Origin: Qipengyuania psychrotolerans
GTDB taxonomy: Bacteria; Pseudomonadota; Alphaproteobacteria; Sphingomonadales; Sphingomonadaceae
DNA: 64,000 nucleotides
Assembly (NCBI RefSeq): GCF_019711355.1
Contig: NZ_CP081297.1
Location: forward strand, 2,191,001 to 2,255,000
Direction: 5' to 3'
Part shown: one piece after another, positions 1-8,655 of the stretch
Numbering within the stretch: position 1 is the first letter of the stretch
Layout: every line of letters starts with the position of its first letter
Translations under genes and position numbers: made by a program
The notes under the pieces: model-generated
Told to the model about the DNA's origin: nothing
The model's input: the letters and a program-made list of their open reading frames with translations, nothing else
Databases searched by the model: none

Positions 1-243
1 GCCGAAGCACGCAGCAACGCCCCCTTCTACACCGCAGAACTGGCCGAGCCGGCAGCTGAACGTACGGTCATCGCAGGCGGCGTCGCCTGGACCTGCGCCG
101 ATACCACGTGCATCGCACCCAAGGGCTCGTCGCGCCCGCTGCGTATTTGCCGCGAACTGCAGCGCGATCTTGGCGAAGTGAAGTCGTTCACCACCAAGGG
201 TGAAGCGCTCGAAGCTGCTCGCCTGGCGAAGTGCAACGGCTAA
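1..243 (+). CDS. CC_3452-like small protein, 3' part only
   Basis: The reading frame is open from the first base and ends at TAA 241-243, giving 80 residues that lack the N terminus. The visible part contains Cys-x4-Cys (WTCADTTC), a later LRICREL stretch and a Lys/Ala-rich end. This pattern matches small secreted or periplasmic proteins of the CC_3452 type that I associate with sphingomonads and caulobacters. Their function is not known to me. The complete members carry a signal peptide, which would lie upstream of this window. It is followed at once by a strong terminator, so it is probably the last gene of its transcript. The family call is from memory and moderately sure; that it is coding is very likely from its codon pattern. 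Confidence 0.7.
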   Translation, partial: AEARSNAPFYTAELAEPAAERTVIAGGVAWTCADTTCIAPKGSSRPLRICRELQRDLGEVKSFTTKGEALEAARLAKCNG

Positions 244-293
244 GGCCGCACACATTCGATCCCCCACCCCCTCTCCATAGGGTGGCACTTAAG

Positions 294-321
294 GGCCCCG
301 GCATTCGTCGGGGCCTTTTTT
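294..321 (+). terminator. Rho-independent terminator
   Basis: A 7-bp stem (294-300 with 309-315, GGCCCCG/CGGGGCC) and an 8-base loop are followed by six T at 316-321. It ends the transcript of the gene finishing at 243. It lies between convergent genes. Confidence 0.85.
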
Positions 322-323
322 GT

Positions 324-938
324 TCAGATAAGCCCGCGCACTGAAAGGTCGCTTTCAAGCGAACCGGCATCGTTGAAATGATGCACCTGCCAGCCGAAAG
401 TGCGCGCTGCGTCGATATTGTCCCGGTTATCGTCGATGAAGAGCATGGCGGATGCGGGAAGGCCAAAGCGCTTCTCGGCCAGCGCAAAAATGGCCTCACC
501 GGGTTTTGCCAAACATTCCTCGCCGGATACGACGATATCGCGGAACCGGTCAAAAATCCGCTCATGCGGGCGGAAACCCGCCCAGAACTCTGCACCGAAA
601 TTGGTTATGGCGAAGAGCGGGACGTCATTGGCATCGAGCCGTTCAACAAGGGCATGACTGCCCGGAACCGGCCCCGGGATCGTTTCATTGAACCGCGTGG
701 CGTAAGCATGAATTTCGTCGGCGTAATCAGGATAGAGTGCGATGCGCTCCGGCACCATGTCCGCAAGTTCGCGGCCCTGGTCATGTTCGAAATGCCATTC
801 TTCCGTCACAACTTCGTCCAGCACCTTCCGCAAGCGGGCCGGATCGTCGATGATCTTCTCGAAGAGGGAGGATAGCTGCCATTGGTAGAGCACACGCCCC
901 ACGTCGAATACGACTGCTTCAACCGTCCGATCGCTCAT
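324..938 (-). CDS. HAD-superfamily hydrolase (HAD-IA like)
   Basis: This is a 204-residue soluble protein with the four haloacid-dehalogenase motifs in order. Motif I is FDVGRVL near residue 11 (nucleophile Asp). Motif II is the Thr of FAITNF. Motif III is the Lys of AKPGEAIF. Motif IV is FIDDNRDN. It probably dephosphorylates a small phosphorylated metabolite; the substrate cannot be told from sequence. The frame stays open about 57 codons further upstream, but that extension is arginine-rich and runs through an intergenic hairpin. The ATG at 938, directly before SDRTVEAVVFD, is therefore the likely start. The family is confident and the specific reaction is unknown. Confidence 0.88.
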   Translation of the reverse strand: MSDRTVEAVVFDVGRVLYQWQLSSLFEKIIDDPARLRKVLDEVVTEEWHFEHDQGRELADMVPERIALYPDYADEIHAYATRFNETIPGPVPGSHALVERLDANDVPLFAITNFGAEFWAGFRPHERIFDRFRDIVVSGEECLAKPGEAIFALAEKRFGLPASAMLFIDDNRDNIDAARTFGWQVHHFNDAGSLESDLSVRGLI

Positions 939-960
939 TGCGCGCTCCCAAACACGAACG

Positions 961-987
961 GCCCGCGCTCCCCTTCGGGAGCCGGGC
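961..987 (-). terminator. GC-rich hairpin between rpmJ and the HAD gene
   Basis: Bases 967-972 pair with 977-982 around a CTTC loop, and 961-965 pair with 983-987, giving an 11-bp interrupted stem. On the minus strand it follows rpmJ but lacks a convincing T tract. It may be a weak terminator or an mRNA-stabilising structure. Confidence 0.4.
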
Positions 988-1030
988 CGGTCCATGACGC
1001 TTGCAGGGCGATAACGCCCCGCATCGCTGC

Positions 1031-1156
1031 TTAGCCCTGGCGGGCCTTGAAGCGGCGGTTGGTCTTGTTGATGACGTAGGTCCGCCCACGGCGACGGATC
1101 ACGCGGCAATCGCGGTGCCGGCTCTTGAGCGACTTGAGGCTGTTGCGGATCTTCAT
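1031..1156 (-). CDS. rpmJ: 50S ribosomal protein L36
   Basis: This is a 41-residue, very basic protein starting [20 protein letters not shown] and ending KARQG. It is the longer form of L36 found in many alpha- and gammaproteobacteria (about 41 residues). It has Cys17 but not the full zinc-binding Cys set of the C+ form, so it looks like the zinc-independent paralogue type. It is a component of the large ribosomal subunit. The gene is monocistronic by position, lying between galE and a HAD hydrolase on the same strand. The gap of 92 bases to galE leaves room for its own promoter. The family call is certain from sequence and length. Confidence 0.96.
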   Translation of the reverse strand: MKIRNSLKSLKSRHRDCRVIRRRGRTYVINKTNRRFKARQG

Positions 1157-1248
1157 GATAAATCTCGTTCTAAAATAATTACGCGCCGGAGATGGTGCCC
1201 CGACGCGCCGATTTCAATCGCGCCCGTTAAAGGGCGGGGTGATTCTCG

Positions 1249-2262
1249 TCAACCGTCTGTGCGCATTTCGGCAAGCTTTCGTTCCCATTGGACCGCATGG
1301 CCGATAATCTCGTCGAGATCGGCATGCTTTGGCTCCCACGGCAGGGTTGCCCTGATGCGCGATGGGTCGGACACCAGTTCGCCCGGATCTCCGGCCCGGC
1401 GAGGTTCCATGTGCCGCACGATTTTGGCGTTGGTTACGCGGTCGACTGCGTCCAGCACCTCCAGCACCGAGAACCCGCGGCCATAGCCGCAGTTCATGGT
1501 CATGGACTGGTCGGGCCTCGCGATCAGGGCTTCAAGAGCCAGCACATGGGCGGCAGCCAGATCGCTCACATGGATGTAATCCCGCACGCCGGTCCCGTCC
1601 TGCGTGTCGAAATCCGTGCCGAACACCGCCACGCTGTCGCGCTTGCCGGTGGCAGCCTCGCAGGCGACCTTGATCAGATGCGTGGCACCGGCGGTCGATT
1701 GGCCGGTGCGCGCCTGCGGATCGGCACCGGCAACATTGAAGTACCTGAGCGCGCAGTAATTGAAGCCGTGCGCCACGCTGGCATCGGCAAGCATCTGCTC
1801 GGTCATCAGCTTGGACCAGCCATAGGGATTGATCGGCTGCTTCGGGCTGTCTTCCGTGACCGGCGAAACCTCTGGCGTGCCGTAGGTCGCCGCGGTCGAG
1901 GAAAAGATGAAATGCTCGATCCCGCCGCGCACGGCGGCTTCCATGAGGGCGCGGCTCTTTACGGTGTTATTGTCGTAATACTTGAGCGGGTCTTCGACCG
2001 ATTCAGGGACCACAACCGATCCGGCAAAATGCATGATCGCCTTGGTGCCCTGCTCGAGGAAAATCTGCTCGAGCAGGACTGCATCTACGATGTCGCCTTC
2101 GTATAAAGGCACATCGTCCGGCACGGCGAATGCGAAGCCGGTCGAAAGATTGTCGATCACTGCAACCGGCCAGCCTGCATCGCGAAGGGCCAGCACGGCA
2201 TGGCTTCCGATATACCCTGCACCGCCGGTCACGAGCACCGGCACCTTGTTCTCAATAGTCAT
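1249..2262 (-). CDS. galE: UDP-glucose 4-epimerase
   Basis: This 337-residue extended short-chain dehydrogenase interconverts UDP-glucose and UDP-galactose in the cytoplasm, feeding the Leloir pathway and envelope polysaccharide synthesis. The N-terminal NAD-binding motif GGAGYIGS lies at about residues 13-20. A Ser/Thr catalytic region (SSTAATYG) is followed by the Tyr-x3-Lys pair in NPYGWSK. The substrate-side signatures RYFNVAGA and GTGVRDYIHVSDLA are typical of GalE. The length equals the family norm (about 330-340). It is divergently arranged with the lipoprotein gene at 2365, about 100 bases away, so a shared promoter region is likely. The call is confident. Confidence 0.95.
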   Translation of the reverse strand: MTIENKVPVLVTGGAGYIGSHAVLALRDAGWPVAVIDNLSTGFAFAVPDDVPLYEGDIVDAVLLEQIFLEQGTKAIMHFAGSVVVPESVEDPLKYYDNNTVKSRALMEAAVRGGIEHFIFSSTAATYGTPEVSPVTEDSPKQPINPYGWSKLMTEQMLADASVAHGFNYCALRYFNVAGADPQARTGQSTAGATHLIKVACEAATGKRDSVAVFGTDFDTQDGTGVRDYIHVSDLAAAHVLALEALIARPDQSMTMNCGYGRGFSVLEVLDAVDRVTNAKIVRHMEPRRAGDPGELVSDPSRIRATLPWEPKHADLDEIIGHAVQWERKLAEMRTDG

Positions 2263-2364
2263 GCCGCGCGCCTAGCATACACTGCGCAAGGTGCAATCTC
2301 GGAGCAATGCGGCAAGCTGCGCGTTCTTCTTTCTTTAACGCCCTTGTATGAAAGAGCCCTGCAA

Positions 2365-2967
2365 ATGAGTCGCACATCAATCGCATTCGCCGCACTGTCC
2401 GCCGCCGCGCTGTCAGCTTGCGCCACCTCGCCGGGCCCGGTCGAGGTTACCCGCTTCGTCGCGGCAGATGCGCAGCAGCGCCTTGGTCAGGGCACCATAT
2501 TCGTGGAAAGTGCCGGGGAAGCCGGCGGCGATAGCCTGGCCATGCTGCCCTACAAATCGGCCGTCGCTGCTGAGCTCAGCCAGCTTGGCTATACCGAAAC
2601 CGACCGCTCGGCCGCATCGCAGATCGCGACCGTCCGGCTCGAACGTTACGTCCAGACCGCGCAGGGCAACCGCTCGCCGGTCAGTGTCGGCGTTGGCGGG
2701 CGCACCGGCTCATACGGCTCGGGAGTAGGCGTCGGGATCGGCATCAACCTGGGCGGCGGAGAGCGCGACAAACTGGGCAGCGAGCTGGCTGTAACCATCC
2801 GCGCCGCGGACACCGAGATCAATCTGTGGGAAGGCCGGGCCGATTTCCGCGTGCCCGACAATTCCCCCCTTGCGCAGCCGCAGGCAAACGCACAAACCCT
2901 CGCCGCCGCGCTGTTCAGCGACTTTCCCGGCAACAATGGCGAAACGATACAAGTAGAGGTTCCCTAA
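2365..2967 (+). CDS. DUF4136-type lipoprotein
   Basis: This is a 200-residue predicted lipoprotein. The signal peptide runs MSRTSIAFAALSAAALSAC with the lipobox LSAC, so Cys19 would be lipidated. The mature part begins with VTRF and contains a region (AADAQQRLGQGTIFVES) plus a central Gly/Val-rich stretch (GVGGRTGSYGSGVGVGIGI) typical of DUF4136 outer-membrane-associated lipoproteins. The function of that family is unknown. The upstream open frame overlaps the galE 5' end and has no lipobox, so ATG 2365 is chosen. The stop at 2967 abuts the GTG start of the next gene, so the two are probably translationally coupled. The lipoprotein call is firm and the DUF assignment is from memory. Confidence 0.8.
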   Translation: MSRTSIAFAALSAAALSACATSPGPVEVTRFVAADAQQRLGQGTIFVESAGEAGGDSLAMLPYKSAVAAELSQLGYTETDRSAASQIATVRLERYVQTAQGNRSPVSVGVGGRTGSYGSGVGVGIGINLGGGERDKLGSELAVTIRAADTEINLWEGRADFRVPDNSPLAQPQANAQTLAAALFSDFPGNNGETIQVEVP

Positions 2968-4107
2968 GTGAACGATATCCGGATCGACGCAGCTTTCGAC
3001 AGCGGCAACATCGAAGTCCTGTCCGTCAGCGGTGCAGGCGCGAAACTCGCCATTCCGCAGGACACCAGCAGCGAATTCAAGCAGTGGTTCCACTTCCGCG
3101 TCGCGGGCGCGGCAGGCCGCGAACTGGAACTGAAGATCACCGATCTGGAAACCAGCGCCTTTCCCGGCGGATGGCCCGATTATTCGGCATGCGTGTCGGA
3201 AGATCGCGACTATTGGGGCCGCGCGGCCGCCAGCTATGACAAGGATGAAGACGGCGGAACGCTGACTATCCGTTATACTCCGGCAAGCGACATCGCGTGG
3301 TTCGCCTATTTCGCGCCCTATTCGATGGAGCGCCATCACGATCTAGTATCGGAAGCTGCGGCTTCGGAAGGCGCCGATTACGTGCATCTCGGCACCACGC
3401 TGGACGGACAGCCGATCGACAGCCTCGAAATGGGCGAAGGCGAATTCAAGGTCTGGCTTTATGCCCGCCAGCATCCCGGCGAAACTCAGGCCGAATGGTG
3501 GATGGAAGGCGCGCTGGAAGTGCTGACCGATCCCGCCGACACGGTCGGGCGCGAACTGCGCAAGCGCTGCCGCCTGCACGTAGTGCCGAACTGCAATCCC
3601 GATGGATCGAAGCGCGGAAACCTGCGCGTGAATGCGGCCGGCATCAATCTCAACCGCGAATGGGACAATCCAACTGCAGAGAAGAGCCCCGAAGTGCTCG
3701 CCATTCGTAACCGGATGGACGAAACCGGGGTCGATTTTGCGATGGATGTGCACGGGGACGAAGCGATCCCGGTCAGCTTCCTGGCGGGTTACGAAGGCAT
3801 CCCGAGCTGGACCGACGAGCATGGCGAGCGATATTACAGCTACGAAGCGATCCTCAACCGCCGCACCCCCGATTTCCAGACCGAACTTGGCTATACGAAA
3901 GCTGCGCCGGGCAAGGCCAATTTGTCCATGAGCACGAACCAGGTAGCCGAACGCTTCGGTGCGACGGCGATGACGCTGGAAATGCCTTACAAGGACAACA
4001 AGGCGAATCCGGAACCCGAACAGGGCTGGAGCCCGGAACGTTGCAAAATGCTGGCGCGCGATTGCCTCGCCAGCCTGCTCGAATGGCTGGAAGCGCGCGA
4101 GGACTGA
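2968..4107 (+). CDS. M14-family zinc carboxypeptidase
   Basis: This 379-residue cytosolic-type M14 metallopeptidase has an N-terminal beta-rich domain (residues 1 to about 120) of the kind seen in cytosolic carboxypeptidases. The catalytic domain shows the zinc motif HPGE in [13 protein letters not shown] near residue 168, NCNPDG and NLNREW in the substrate pocket, and the third zinc ligand in [10 protein letters not shown]. Glu in TLEMPYKDN fits the general base position. It probably trims C-terminal residues of peptides. The start is GTG at 2968, directly after the stop of the lipoprotein gene, with AGAGG about eight bases upstream. There is no in-frame ATG that would preserve the N-terminal domain. 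The family is confident and the substrate unknown. Confidence 0.9.
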   Translation: MNDIRIDAAFDSGNIEVLSVSGAGAKLAIPQDTSSEFKQWFHFRVAGAAGRELELKITDLETSAFPGGWPDYSACVSEDRDYWGRAAASYDKDEDGGTLTIRYTPASDIAWFAYFAPYSMERHHDLVSEAAASEGADYVHLGTTLDGQPIDSLEMGEGEFKVWLYARQHPGETQAEWWMEGALEVLTDPADTVGRELRKRCRLHVVPNCNPDGSKRGNLRVNAAGINLNREWDNPTAEKSPEVLAIRNRMDETGVDFAMDVHGDEAIPVSFLAGYEGIPSWTDEHGERYYSYEAILNRRTPDFQTELGYTKAAPGKANLSMSTNQVAERFGATAMTLEMPYKDNKANPEPEQGWSPERCKMLARDCLASLLEWLEARED

Positions 4108-4124
4108 TCCCCGCGCGCCCTGTC

Positions 4125-4298
4125 TCAGGGTGCCGTCAGCTTCGCGGCAACTTCTTCCATGGTACCTGTGACCAGCAGCGAACTGCTGCCCACGATGCCA
4201 ACCTGGGTCTGGCCGTTTTCGCCGATGCGAAGCCAAGCGACGTTGCTTGCGACGACGAGATAATTTCCGCCGCGCGATTCGAGTTTAACGAATTTCAT
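4125..4298 (-). CDS. Small conserved-looking hypothetical protein
   Basis: This is a 57-residue protein beginning MKFVKLESRGGNYLVVASNV. It contains a predicted beta-rich core (YLVVASNVAWLRIG, TQVGIVGSSSLLVTG). The ATG at 4298 is preferred because AGGAG sits 11 bases upstream; an earlier in-frame ATG would place that Shine-Dalgarno inside the gene. I do not recognise a function. The size and style resemble small lineage-specific sphingomonad proteins. No signal peptide or membrane segment is seen. It converges on the M14 peptidase gene with a 17-base gap. Confidence 0.6.
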   Translation of the reverse strand: MKFVKLESRGGNYLVVASNVAWLRIGENGQTQVGIVGSSSLLVTGTMEEVAAKLTAP

Positions 4299-4366
4299 AA
4301 AGTGGGTGTCTCCTGACGAGACGCCCATAAGCCGCGCACTCTCTCGGACTGGTTAACACGCGCTTC

Positions 4367-5359
4367 TTATTCGACCATAGGTGCCAGCAGCGTAAGCGTA
4401 TCCGCGGCAGTGTCGAACCGGACCCGTGCGCCGTGCGGAAGCGCGAGTTGATTACTGATATGGCCAATGTTGGCCCCCGTCACGACAGGGCACCCGAGCG
4501 AGCCGAGAAGCTGGCCGTAAACATCGTCTACCGCGAATGTTTCCTGGTTCTCTCCCTGAGCATCGCAGCGGGTGCAATTGCCCACGATGATCCCGGCTGC
4601 TGCGTCCAGTATTCCGGCCAGTTTGAGCTGCTGGAGCATGCGGTCCACCCGGTATGGCTCCTCGTTGATATCCTCCAGAAACAGGATCGCGCCAGTCATG
4701 TCGGGCAAACGGCCTGATCCCATCAGGGTCGAGAGAATAGTGAGATTGCCGCCAAGCAACCTGCCCTCGCCAATTCCCGCAATTAGCACCCGGGACGCAT
4801 CAAGCTTCAATGACGGGGTCTCGCCCGTAAAGGCGAGCCGCCACAGACTCTCCCAGCTGTCCTTCTCCCACCGGCTTGCCGCATTGGGGGCATGCAAGGT
4901 TGGAAAACCCCCTTCGCGAGCGACCGCGAGATGCAAGGCGGTGGTGTCGCTATATCCGATGAGCAGTTTGGGATTACGGCGCACGGCCTGCCAGTCGATC
5001 AGCGGCAGAATGCGGGCCGCGCCGTATCCGCCGCGTATGGCAAAGATTGCGCGGACGGTTTCGTCTTCGAAGGCTGCATTGAGATCGCTGGCTCGCTGAT
5101 CGTCGGTGCCGGCAAGATAGCCGAACCGCTGACCGACATGGGCGCCGAATTTCGGCACCAGGCCCATACCGCTCACGGTGAATTCGGCGTTGAACAGCTG
5201 GCGTTCCGACACTGCGCTGGCGGGAGCCACCAAGGCAACGGTGTCGCCCAGTCGCAATCGCGGGGCCAGCGTAGCTGTCCTGGCCGATGCAAGTGAGGGA
5301 ATTGCCAACGCGGCAAGCGAAGCGGTCATGCCGCCCAGCGCGCCGCGGCGGGTGGTCAA
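4367..5359 (-). CDS. ldcA: LD-carboxypeptidase (peptidase family S66)
   Basis: This 330-residue murein tetrapeptide LD-carboxypeptidase releases the terminal D-Ala from tetrapeptides during peptidoglycan recycling. The S66 features are DTVALVAPAS near the N terminus, RGGYGAARILPLID, and the nucleophile Ser in GYSDTTALH at about residue 142. Later come the Glu of LEDINEEPYRVDRML and the catalytic His in GANIGHISNQLALP. Unlike the cytosolic E. coli enzyme, the N terminus reads MTTRRGALGGMTASLAALAIPSLASA, a twin-arginine-like signal peptide with an AxA cleavage site, so periplasmic export is likely. Its start codon overlaps the stop of cdd by four bases. The symbol is by family. Confidence 0.88.
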   Translation of the reverse strand: MTTRRGALGGMTASLAALAIPSLASARTATLAPRLRLGDTVALVAPASAVSERQLFNAEFTVSGMGLVPKFGAHVGQRFGYLAGTDDQRASDLNAAFEDETVRAIFAIRGGYGAARILPLIDWQAVRRNPKLLIGYSDTTALHLAVAREGGFPTLHAPNAASRWEKDSWESLWRLAFTGETPSLKLDASRVLIAGIGEGRLLGGNLTILSTLMGSGRLPDMTGAILFLEDINEEPYRVDRMLQQLKLAGILDAAAGIIVGNCTRCDAQGENQETFAVDDVYGQLLGSLGCPVVTGANIGHISNQLALPHGARVRFDTAADTLTLLAPMVE

Positions 5360-5760
5360 GTCAGGCTCGCCGGTCCGAATGCGTCGGGAAGCAAGGCGCT
5401 CAACGTAGTGCGCCGCACTTCATCGGGGCCCACGCACAAGATCACGGGGTCCGTGCCGCCCAATTGGGCCAGTTCGTTCAGCACCTGGCGGCAACGGCCA
5501 CACGGCGTAATCGGCATATCGCCGGGACCGGTGACTGCAACCGCTTCCAGGCCGCCGCGCACACCGTCCGCCATCGCCTTCGAGACCGCCACCGTCTCTG
5601 CGCACAGGGCAAGTCCGTAGCTGGCGTTTTCGATGTTCGTCCCGGTCACGACCGTTCCATCGGCGAAGCGCAGGGCCGCTCCGACTGCAAAATTAGAATA
5701 GGGCGAATAGGAATAGCTGGCAGCTTGGCGGGCGGCATCGATAAGGTCTAGGTCAGTCAT
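5356..5760 (-). CDS. cdd: Cytidine deaminase
   Basis: This 134-residue homotetrameric-type cytidine/deoxycytidine deaminase is a pyrimidine salvage enzyme. The substrate motif is YSPYSNFAVGAAL. The zinc and catalytic motif is CAETVAVSKA (Cys ligand and catalytic Glu), and the second zinc motif is PCGRCRQVLNE. The length is normal for the small tetrameric class. Its 3' end overlaps ldcA by four bases (ATGA), giving a two-gene operon of nucleoside and murein salvage functions. The call is confident. Confidence 0.94.
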   Translation of the reverse strand: MTDLDLIDAARQAASYSYSPYSNFAVGAALRFADGTVVTGTNIENASYGLALCAETVAVSKAMADGVRGGLEAVAVTGPGDMPITPCGRCRQVLNELAQLGGTDPVILCVGPDEVRRTTLSALLPDAFGPASLT

Positions 5761-5779
5761 CAGCAGCTGCCTAGCGCGC

Positions 5780-6487
5780 TCAGGGCCTCACGACCAGCCA
5801 GCGCAGCGGTGTATCGGCAGCCTCGTTCGCATAGGCGCTGTTGGCGGTCCACAAGGTCCACGGCCGCCCGGCATAGCCCGGTTCGTCGAGATCGCCTTCA
5901 AGCCACAGTGCCCGCTCCAGCCGCGCTGCGGGTCGGTAGCGATCCTCGAAACTTTCGCTCGGCGCGAGGATTACGGGCGAGCCTGCATGGGCCTCGATCT
6001 GATTGACCAGTGTCAGCAATTCGCTCTGCACGGCGGCATCGGAAACGCGGCTCGGGCAATCGTCAGCTGTGCGTTCCAGCCGTATAGCGGGCGGCAGGAG
6101 CTGCGCGTCTCGCGGAACGATGGTGACGTAATTCGCGCTTTGCCCGTCGGCTGTTTCGCAAGGATCGAATTCATGGACTGCGCCGACCTGCAGGCCCATC
6201 TCGCGTGAGGCGGCGAGATTGCCTGAAAATGCCCCGTCCTTGCCGTGCGCACCCTTGCTGGCTTCGAGATAGACGAAGCTGGCACCCAACCCCTTGAGCA
6301 CTTCGAAGTTCACGCCCTCGTCCCGCTCGCCGATCAAGGCGCCCTGGTCGGGATAAGCGGTTTCGTCCGGCCGCCAGCCGCGTTTCTCGTTCCACAGCCA
6401 GATCGCAGATGCACCCGCAATGACAGCGGCCAGGATCACAAGCTTGACGATCCAGCCGCCGCTGCTCTTTTTCTTGCGCCGCGCCAT
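5780..6487 (-). CDS. GH25-like (lysozyme fold) membrane-anchored protein
   Basis: This is a 235-residue protein. A lysine-rich start (MARRKKKSSGG) and one hydrophobic segment (IVKLVILAAVIAGASAIWLW) form a membrane anchor with the rest in the periplasm. The C-terminal region follows the glycoside hydrolase family 25 layout: NFEVLKGLGASFVYLEASKG corresponds to the strand carrying the conserved Asp/Glu region, then GAVHEFDPC and LWLEGDL. The first catalytic Asp, usually in a GIDVS-type motif, is replaced by GALIGE, so enzymatic muramidase activity is doubtful. It could bind peptidoglycan without cutting it. It lies four bases from the UPF0262 gene on the same strand. The family call is moderate. 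Confidence 0.7.
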   Translation of the reverse strand: MARRKKKSSGGWIVKLVILAAVIAGASAIWLWNEKRGWRPDETAYPDQGALIGERDEGVNFEVLKGLGASFVYLEASKGAHGKDGAFSGNLAASREMGLQVGAVHEFDPCETADGQSANYVTIVPRDAQLLPPAIRLERTADDCPSRVSDAAVQSELLTLVNQIEAHAGSPVILAPSESFEDRYRPAARLERALWLEGDLDEPGYAGRPWTLWTANSAYANEAADTPLRWLVVRP

Positions 6488-6490
6488 CCG

Positions 6491-6994
6491 TCAGCCCTTG
6501 ATGTGCAGTACGCAAATCAGCGTGAAGAGCCGCCGCGCGGTGGCGAAATCGGTATCGATCTTGCCCTCCAGCCGTTCCACCAGCAATTCTGCCGCGCGGT
6601 TGTGTACGCCGCGCCGGGCCATATCGATGGTTTCGATTTCGGCAGCGGTCGCCTTGCGGATAGCCTGGTAATAACTGTCGCAGATGGCGAAATATTCGCG
6701 AATCGGCCGGCGGAAACGCGCCAGGCCGAGCAGCAATTGCTCCACCATTTCGCCGTCGGAATTGGCGATGGTCATCAGCAAGCGGCCATCCTGTACGGCA
6801 AGGGTCAGGTGATAGGGGCCGTTCGCCCCGCGCTCCACAGCCCGGAGCGGCTTGAAGGTATTTTCCTCGATCAGGTCGAAAATCGCGATCCGGCGTTCCT
6901 GTTCGATATCCGCATTGCGCCAGATGATCGTCTCATCATCGAGATCGACATGGGCGATACGGTAATCGGGAGGAGGCGAAGTGGATTCGGTCAT
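6491..6994 (-). CDS. UPF0262 family protein
   Basis: This 167-residue soluble protein belongs to UPF0262, a conserved alphaproteobacterial family of unknown function. The diagnostic parts are the N-terminal YRIAHVDLDDETIIWRNADIEQER, the core FDLIEENTF, and PIREYFAICDSYYQAIR. The C-terminal helical part contains GVHNRAAELLVERLEGK. ATG 6994 is chosen because the longer frame adds a low-complexity stretch that reaches into the dnaB promoter region. It is probably cotranscribed with the GH25-like gene downstream (three-base gap). The family is confident and no function is assigned. Confidence 0.88.
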   Translation of the reverse strand: MTESTSPPPDYRIAHVDLDDETIIWRNADIEQERRIAIFDLIEENTFKPLRAVERGANGPYHLTLAVQDGRLLMTIANSDGEMVEQLLLGLARFRRPIREYFAICDSYYQAIRKATAAEIETIDMARRGVHNRAAELLVERLEGKIDTDFATARRLFTLICVLHIKG

Positions 6995-7128
6995 GTTTGC
7001 AGGAACCGCTTTCGCAAGCGCAGCACATCGGGGCAAGGTGTTCTTATCCAGTGCCATCCACAGGGCTGTCCGCGATGCCGATTTGTCGCGCCCTTGAGAG
7101 AGCTGGTTCAATGTCCCATTAGGCTGGC

Positions 7129-8652
7129 ATGGCTGAAACCAATCTTCTTATTCCGCGCGCTGATTCGATGCCCGTACCCGACAAGCAGGGTCAGACCCTG
7201 CCCAGCAATATCGAAGCCGAGGCCGCATTCCTTGGCGCGGTGCTGATCGACAACCAGGTCGTGCAGGAACTGAATACGCCGCTGATGGCGCACCATTTCT
7301 ATGAACCGGTGCACCAGCGCATTTATGAACGGGTCCACAAGCTGCTCGATCGCAATTCGATTGCGACGCCGGTTACGCTCAAGCCGTATTTCGAGACTGA
7401 CGAAGCGCTCAAGGAACTGGGCGGCGTAACCTATCTCGCCAAGCTGACGCAGGACGGGCAAGGCCTTCTGGCGGTTGGCAAGCTGGCCGAGCAAATCTAC
7501 GACCTCGCCCTGCTGCGCGAACTCGTCACCGTGGGCCGCAACCTGGTGGAAGGCGCGCTCGACACATCAGACGAAGTCGCGCCGATGGACCGGATCAGCC
7601 AGGCCGAGGCCGATCTCTACAAGGTCGCCGAAGGCGCGACATCGGGCAATGAAGCGCAGGATTTCCGGACCGCTGCACTCGGCGCTCTCAAGATGGTGGA
7701 AGCCGCGATCAATTCGGGCGGCCGCTTCTCGGGCAAGACGACCGGGCTCGATACGATCAACGACAAGACGTCCGGCCTGCACAATTCCGACCTTATCATC
7801 CTCGCGGGCCGCCCGGGCATGGGTAAGACCTCGCTGGCGACCAATATCGCCTTCAACGCGGCACGCCGCCTGATGGACGACCAGAAGATCGGCATCGACC
7901 GCAGCGAATCTCCCGGAGCAGGCACTGCCTTCTTCAGCCTGGAAATGAGCGCGGACCAGCTCGCCACGCGTATTCTTGCCGAAACGGCAGAAATTTCGAG
8001 CGAGAAGCTGCGTTCGGGCAAACTGAGCCGCGAAGAATTCCAGCGCCTGTCGTTTGCCAGTCAGGAATTGAACGAGCTTCCGCTGTATATCGACGACACG
8101 CCGGGTCTCACGATCGGCGCGCTGCGCACCCGTGCACGGCGGCTCAAGCGGCGGCACGATATCGGGCTCGTCATCGTCGATTACCTGCAGTTGCTGCAGG
8201 GATCGGGCCGCGCAAGCGACAACCGCGTGAACGAAATTTCGGAAATCAGCCGCGGCCTGAAGACGCTGGCGAAGGAACTGAACGTGCCGGTGATCGCGCT
8301 CTCGCAGCTCAGCCGTGCGGTGGAGCAGCGCGAGGACAAGCGTCCCCAGCTATCCGATTTGCGCGAATCCGGCTCGATCGAGCAGGACGCCGACATGGTG
8401 TGGTTCATTTTCCGCGGCGAATATTATCACAACTCGCTCAAGCCGGACACGCCGGACGAAACCAGCAGCGAGGATGTGCGGCAGAAATATGCCGATTGGG
8501 AAGCGCGCCACCTGGAATTGGTCAACCGTGCCACGCTGATCGTGGCCAAGCAGCGTCACGGCTCGACCGGTAACGTCCCGCTGCTCTTCCAGAGCGAGTT
8601 CACGAAGTTCACCTCGCCTGAAATGCGCGGCGGATACGAGGATTACGAATAG
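7129..8652 (+). CDS. dnaB: Replicative DNA helicase DnaB
   Basis: This 507-residue hexameric 5'-3' helicase unwinds the chromosome at the replication fork. The N-terminal domain that contacts primase begins at about residue 24 (LPSNIEAEAAFLGAVLIDN). The RecA-like C-terminal motor has Walker A GRPGMGKTS at about residue 227, Walker B VIVDYLQLLQ, the H3 motif ALSQLSRAVEQRED and arginine-containing LRESGSIEQDADMVWFI. The length is normal and no intein is present. It starts at ATG 7129. The gene is divergent from the UPF0262 gene with 134 bases between them. It ends three bases before the convergent phospholipase D gene. The call is certain. Confidence 0.97.
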   Translation: MAETNLLIPRADSMPVPDKQGQTLPSNIEAEAAFLGAVLIDNQVVQELNTPLMAHHFYEPVHQRIYERVHKLLDRNSIATPVTLKPYFETDEALKELGGVTYLAKLTQDGQGLLAVGKLAEQIYDLALLRELVTVGRNLVEGALDTSDEVAPMDRISQAEADLYKVAEGATSGNEAQDFRTAALGALKMVEAAINSGGRFSGKTTGLDTINDKTSGLHNSDLIILAGRPGMGKTSLATNIAFNAARRLMDDQKIGIDRSESPGAGTAFFSLEMSADQLATRILAETAEISSEKLRSGKLSREEFQRLSFASQELNELPLYIDDTPGLTIGALRTRARRLKRRHDIGLVIVDYLQLLQGSGRASDNRVNEISEISRGLKTLAKELNVPVIALSQLSRAVEQREDKRPQLSDLRESGSIEQDADMVWFIFRGEYYHNSLKPDTPDETSSEDVRQKYADWEARHLELVNRATLIVAKQRHGSTGNVPLLFQSEFTKFTSPEMRGGYEDYE

Positions 8653-8655
8653 GCT

